A stretch of DNA of 64,000 nt from Euptelea pleiosperma (lineage: Eukaryota; Streptophyta; Magnoliopsida; Ranunculales; Eupteleaceae), in the NCBI GenBank assembly GCA_035048495.1, contig CM068541.1:5897929-5961928 (forward strand), read 5' to 3'. Below are positions 58,640-64,000 of the stretch, piece after piece; position 1 is the stretch's first letter; every line of letters begins with the position of its first letter. A model generated the notes under the pieces. The model was not told the origin of the DNA. It saw only the letters and a list, made by a program, of their open reading frames with translations, and did no database searches. Made by a program: the position numbers and the translations under genes.

Positions 58640-58905
58640 TTTAATTTTTCTTTGATAGGTAAAATAACTTTATTAGAAAAGAAGGGGCAAAACCCATAAA
58701 AATACGAGAAAGGGCAGCAAACGAGGGATAGGATTGTTCTCGAACTGAGAACAACTACCCAAATGCCAAAAAACTACACCAAGGAACAGAACTTCCAATA
58801 AAATATCCAAACTAGAGAAGGAAACAGAGTAGGATATCCCTTCAAAATCCTTGAGAATCGAACACCAGTAGAACAACGTTGCCTTGACCTTTTAGACGAC
58901 ATGTT
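58640..58905 (-). mobile_element. LINE 3'-end remnant
   Basis: On the minus strand it ends CTTTTCTAATAAAGTTATTT, then TTACCTATCAAAGAAAAATT, the usual 3' end of plant L1-type LINEs before the A tail. It is non-coding here. Confidence 0.5.
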
Positions 58906-61689
58906 ACACAGGCTTTAGATCAAGATGCTTGGAGAAAAAAAAAGTGGAACTGTGATTAATTTAATCAGTTTTTGAAGAAAAAAGAACTGCTATGTTTCAA
59001 GAGAGAGCTAACTTTGGCAAAAGGGTTATGATTGGAGTCACAATGAGGAAAAGGTGACTGGAGGAACCCTCAGATTACAGTTTCTGAACCTAGCTAGATT
59101 TAACAGAATTATTTTGGATGAACAAGTCGTAAGTCGGGTTGCTAAAGAGGGAACAAAAATACAAGCTTCATCCCTAAAATTGAAGAGCTAGCCTACACAA
59201 AGATGGAACAAAATTCATAGTATTCGGTGATTGGTATTGGTGCTGGAGGTCATACTCAACTTGTCATAGCTTTTATATGGTGAAAGATGAGAGGAAGCTG
59301 GCTTTGAATTGCTTTCTGTTTGATTTTTTCCTTTTAGATCAATAAGAATTTGGACAGAAGATATGTTGAAGATAATGGCATTATTCAATCTAGATACTAA
59401 TCTCCAAGTTCTCTTGCAAGTTCTACCATGTCGTAAATATGGTCTTTGCACCCAAAGGATTTAGTAGAGATCCAAGAGAAATATGTCTCCAAGATGCAAA
59501 AAAAAATAATTCAAACTCATTAAAGAGATATAACAAGCAGATTCTGGTCTTGGGTCCAAGAGACATTTGCGTGTGGAAGTAGTGGATTTAAAATTCAGGA
59601 AGAATCTACATAAATATTATTAAAAGGCAGATGTCTTCATGATTAACTAGTGAAAATGAAAGAGTATATAATTCAGGTAATGATGCGTCATGTTTTTATT
59701 GATTGTATAAAATATTTAACCCATTAATCTCCTCAGTGCAATAAAAATTATGACATTAAACCACTTCTGAGCTAAAAATCTCGATATTTATTTTACTTTG
59801 GCATTATAAAGATTTATGATCTCGTAACTGTGATTAGCAGTAAACACATGAGGAGATGTCAAGCTAGGAGCAGAGGCAAGAGGAAGATTCTTAAACGGCG
59901 CTAGGGATGTTGGATAGGAGGCTACTGTAAATAAGACACGACATAAAACTGAAGGGTAAGAGTTTTCTTCATCTTTTCTTTTCCTTTCCTTTTATTTTAC
60001 TCGGTAGTTTTCATTGTCTTTTCCAGTCAAAACTTTTAGTAAAGCTTCATAAAAAAGTAACACTGCTTTCTTGTGTCACGTACGTGCCATACATGCAGGG
60101 TGTTGGGACACCGTTAAATGGGTCCTACCTGGGAGATCTCCCAGGCCAAACTACCTGATCGGATGAACCTAACTATCCAATTAATCAAGCACCTTTTGAT
60201 GGCCAAAAGATGTGCTGAACCCTCCCAAAAAGTATATAAGTTGGATAATGGCAACCATCCGATGAGGTAAGTTTACGCCATGGAAGATATCTGTGGAGGG
60301 CTCAAATCCCATGCATGCATGTAGTAAAGGGAGGTAGGATGACTTCCTGTCCTGTCCTGTTCAAAGCAAAAGCTCACTAACAGAAAATTAACTGGATACC
60401 AAAACAAGAACCCATCACTCAAATTCAAATCTACTCAAAATAGCATCATATTCCACTATATGTTTAACAGAAATTATAATATATTTTTTTCTGAAAAAAC
60501 GACCATTTTTTGAAGAATATGTAATGTAACAAGATTGGAAAATTGGCAGTAATATTCAACACTGTTTCAAATCTCTCAATCCATATGAAAGTATACAAGT
60601 CACCCCCTAGCAATCAAGAGTTCATTATAAGGTTAAAAAATCCTAGATGCAGAACAAGAAGTTTCTATAAACACTCCCAAACGCCCAAACACCATATCCT
60701 GCAAGTGAGGAAAGATTTCTGATGAAATTCTTACTCCAGAGGCAAAAATACGCCACACTTTTCACTACACCAGTTCATAAGACATCAAATTTCTTAAGAA
60801 GTAACTACATCAAGCCCTAAATTTCAACTTGCACAATGAATTCATTACTAAAAGATCACCATTTCATAAGACAAGAAAAAAATTTAAAAATAAAAAAGAG
60901 CATTCCTGAAGAAAAAAAAAAAATTCCAAATTCAAATCAGTAACACCCTCCACAAACACCCACCAACCCCTTTCACCCAAAATTAACCTTTTTTTTTTTA
61001 CGAAAACATAAATCATCTCAACCCTTGAATTGAACCTCAAATTTCTGAATTCAAGAACTACACAAAATATTAAAAAAAAAAAAAAAGAAATAAATATAAA
61101 AAAAGAGTTTATCACACCACAACTTCAACAACAGCATCTGAATTTACTATCAGAACTTCATGAAACAGGAAAAAAGTTCAGATGGGATTTCCTTTTCAGA
61201 TGCAGAAAGACTTCACCTTTCACAGATCTCTCACCGACCCACTTCCACAAATCATGAATTCTCTAGGAAAACTAAGATTAAAACATCAAATTTCAGCCAA
61301 ATCCACTGAAATCAGAACCCAAGTATCCCCTAAAGCAGTATCTTCTTGCTCAAACAAACCCAGAAAATCAGGAAAAAACAGAAACAAAACAGAGAATCAT
61401 ACTTAAAAGGACGAAACCCAGACTGAAATACCTTAAGAAGCAAGAATTTAATACATTGACTTCAATACCAAATCAGTCGGTGGTTGACATACCTCTTGAG
61501 GATTCTAAAGATTTCAGTAATTCAGCTTCAGCTTCAGGTCTTTAGGGAAAGAGTAAAAATGGCATCCCACCACCCCTTGGTAGGAACATCCGAATATTAT
61601 AACAAGGCGTCACTAGCAAATACCCTTAATCTTTCGTCTAAACTACGTTACTACCCCTGGCATTTAGTAAAATGGGTATAACTTTGCTG

Positions 61690-62070
61690 ACAGAACTCAG
61701 TAAGCGAAACCGACATCAGCCCACTACATGAGCCCCGTAGCACACTCTTAGAGTATGATGACCGTTGGATGTTTGTCAAATCCCTAGTTAGAGCTGCAAA
61801 CCAAAACTCAGTCAGATTAATAATTTCTGACCTTTGGATCCTAATACTCTAAAGAATGGTCAATAATGCTCAAAAGTCGCACGGTTAAAATCAATCCTTG
61901 AAAATGACTCCAATTCAACGCTTAGAAATCACTAATCACGTTGATTTTTGGTTTGTAGATCCTCCTAGGATTGGCCAAACATCCATACGGTCAGTGTTCT
62001 CTAATAATGTGCCACGTGCTAATATTGTGGGCTGTCATCTGATTTACTGACTGCGGCTGTCAGCGAAATA
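61690..62070. repeat. MITE of the GTAAAACTTCGCTGAC family
   Basis: The left end TATAACTTTGCTGACAGAAC and the right end (TTACTGACTGCGGCTGTCAG, CGAAAT) are inverted relatives. The interior has CCAAACATCCATACGGTCAG and GCCACGTG. The exact borders are not resolved. Confidence 0.55.
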
Positions 62071-62289
62071 ATATAATGCATCATTTATTGGGTCAAAGAC
62101 TAAAAAGGACAAACCCACAATCTGTGGTCAAATGAGGACTGCTAGCACCACGCGCTGTCTCACGCGCTTCCGCCTGATAGGAGACTATCAAGTGTCAACA
62201 TCTCCCAGAATTGTTGTCAGAATCACGCGCTCTCTCACGAGTGGAGCCCAGTTTTTATGAACAGCCCTTAGCTTCAGCCGAGTAACTAA

Positions 62290-62625
62290 CTATATGGATG
62301 TTTGGCCCATCCCTAGGTGGACCCTACATACGAAAAAATATGCCTGATTAGTGATATCAAACCTTTGGATCTATATACCCCAAATAATGCTGGAATAACA
62401 CGGTTAAAAATTAACCCATGAAAACAACTCCAATCTAACGCATAGAAATCAGTAATCAGGCTAATTTTTGGTCCACGTATCCACCTAAGATTCTGCCAAA
62501 CATCCATATGTTCGGCAGCAATCTCTAAAAGTGCACCACGTGTCTCACATCCATGCGGTCAGTGGAACCAGAGGGCAGCGGTGAGTAACAAAAATCACTA
62601 AAAAGGCGTGAGGTCTACCTTAAAG
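62290..62625. repeat. MITE remnants including a solo right end
   Basis: 62290-62540 has the TATGGATGTTTGGCCCATCC and CCAAACATCCATATG inner arms. 62550-62625 matches only the right end of the 28363-type element (CAGCGGTGAGTAACAAAAAT, then GCGTGAGGT). No gene. Confidence 0.5.
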
Positions 62626-63017
62626 GGTACATGCTATTGATTCGGAGACCGTGATGTAATGGTCAAAGGTTGTGATGACAACATGGTCAACTAAGCCAAA
62701 GGTCTAGATCCAATCATCTTAAGGTTACGTAGTATGAGTGAGTGACCCACAGGTTGGAGACTATCGTTTCAGGAAGTAACTGTAAATTACTGAGGACGGT
62801 TAGGCATCGAGGGGCAGTTTCGTAGTTTTATCTAAAAATGAAGGGTTTGAGCAAAGGACGGAATCGACATGAAACATTCACCCACATGGTTCCTTCCTGG
62901 AATACGCCTCTAAATTTCAACTTTTTGATGACGTGGGAATGCGTGCCTTCAACTTCATCATCGGCTAACGTACGCTCCTTTCTTCGTCCGTTCATCAGCA
63001 TCAGTGTTCTAAAATAC

Positions 63018-63385
63018 GAGTAAAACTTCGCTGACCACGGATGTCCAGCGAAGCTACTGACCGCCAACAATATATGCTATGCGGCACACTATCAGAGGAC
63101 GCTGTCCGTATGGATGTTTGGTCAATCTAGGTGGACCTACAAGCCAAAAATCAACTCCAAATAATGGTAAATAACGATGAAATTCCCATCGCTAAAATCA
63201 ACCCATGAAAATGACTCCAATCCAACCCATAGAAATAACTCATCAGGTTGATTTTTTTGCTTATAGGTCTACCTGGGGATTAGCCAAACATCCATACGGT
63301 CAGTGTCCTCTAAAAATTGCCACGTGGTTAATATTGTAGGTTTTCCGTGGCTTCGCTGACTGTCGCAGTCAGTAAAATTTTACTC
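63018..63385. mobile_element. Complete Mutator-type MITE with exact 9-base target duplication
   Basis: It begins GAGTAAAACTTCGCTGAC and ends with the inverted relative GTCAGTAAAATTTTACTC. An exact 9-base duplication, CTAAAATAC, flanks it (63009-63017 and 63386-63394). Length 368 bases. It is the reference copy for several decayed relatives in this window. Confidence 0.82.
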
Positions 63386-63394
63386 CTAAAATAC

Positions 63395-64000
63395 AAATAC
63401 CTCTTTTTGTCTTGAGAATCACAAAACTACATAAGGTACCCTTGACCCTAGCCACGAGGTTGGCTCTTTTTTTTTTTGTTGTTGTGTGAAACATACCCTT
63501 CGAACATGGGGCGGATCTGACCCAAGATCCGCTCCGATTTGAATGATAATTAAAACAAGATCCGAATAGAAACGGTTGAATATGGATTTGTACGAGTAGT
63601 TCCAATGCGGATTCAAGTCGATACCCTGTATGTCTATAAACGAGTCAGATTTTGATCATCTGGTTCGGATACAAATCAATGGATACGATTTCTGAGTCAA
63701 ATTCGGATTAGGTTATCCAAAGCCGGATCTGAATATGGTTCTACCTTTACCCGACCCCATTTCATGCCCAATTAGGGAAAGACTAGACATGTCTTGAAAC
63801 TTTTGGAAAAAGATTTGTAAACAAGAAAGAAGGATCAATTTGGTAAGTATTCACACTATAAGCCAAAGTTTTAAGCTTTAAAAAGGGACCAGCTTTGATT
63901 CCGAAAAAAAACAAAAAAAAGTGGGGCCAGCTTTGATTCCAAAAAAAAAGGGGCCAGCATTAATTTTTTTTTTCTCCTAGTGATGCCTCGTAAAATATGT
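63395..64000. other. Intergenic end of window with GATCCG-rich repeat
   Basis: 63500-63740 is rich in GATCCG, GGATTC and CGGATCTGA words, like a degenerate dispersed repeat. 63880-63960 has three loose copies of GGGGCCAGCTTTGATTCC with A runs between them. No gene seen. Confidence 0.5.

Larger units (their letters stand above)
57640..61492 (-). other. Probable 5'-leader intron of the GRAS gene
   Basis: A strong acceptor, TTTTCTCTGCAG|ATT, lies at 57640/57639. A good donor, CTCAAGAG|GTATGT, lies at 61493/61492, followed on its right by a GCTTCAG-repeat exon-like stretch at 61493-61560. Together they suggest a 3.85-kb intron in the leader, common in PAT1-type genes. Apart from the G tract and the LINE remnant listed separately, it is AT-rich and holds nothing recognised. 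Confidence 0.4.

Noticed and set aside
1..64000. CRISPR arrays, bacterial operons, integrated viral genes or toxin genes
   Set aside because: None seen. The repeats are eukaryotic transposons and microsatellites, and all coding matches are plant nuclear families or LINE remnants.

Overview
This is nuclear DNA of a flowering plant. The genes have plant introns and belong to plant families (FRIGIDA-like, two-domain WRKY, PAT1-branch GRAS, RABA5a-type Rab). The spaces between them are filled with short transposons, LINE remnants and microsatellites. Gene density is low, about six genes in 64 kb. The species cannot be named from the sequence; a large-genome magnoliid or early eudicot would fit, but that is a guess.

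Layout. 1-1385 (-): most of the splicing factor ESS2/DGCR14, running off the left edge. 1.6-9.4 kb: transposons, including a hAT element nested in a Mutator-like element. 9939-14848 (+): a three-exon FRIGIDA-like gene whose 3.3-kb first intron carries four copies of a structured RNA that I identify as U17/snR30, the H/ACA snoRNA needed for 18S rRNA processing. 18455-21919 (-): a YIPPEE-like zinc protein in three short exons, with a LINE insert in intron 1. 22-33 kb: transposons only, including Helitron-like ends and a probable segmental duplication. 33729-43787 (+): a six-exon group I WRKY (WRKY20 type) with a LINE in intron 2 and a 2.5-kb intron inside its second WRKY domain. 49335-50606 (-): a two-exon RABA5a GTPase. 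55677-57431 (-): a single-coding-exon PAT1-type GRAS regulator, probably with a 3.9-kb intron in its 5' leader. 57.6-64 kb: that leader intron and more transposons.

The genes are not an operon and show no shared pathway. The one functional link is inside the FRIGIDA-like locus. Its promoter and leader have site II (TGGGCY) and telo-box (TTAGGGTTT) motifs, a combination known from plant ribosome-biogenesis and snoRNA genes. This fits a host gene whose intron supplies U17 RNA. The snoRNA cluster is the most interesting item in the window.

Exon boundaries were read by eye from splice sites, reading frame and family knowledge. No searches were run, and 18S rRNA and U17 comparisons are from memory.
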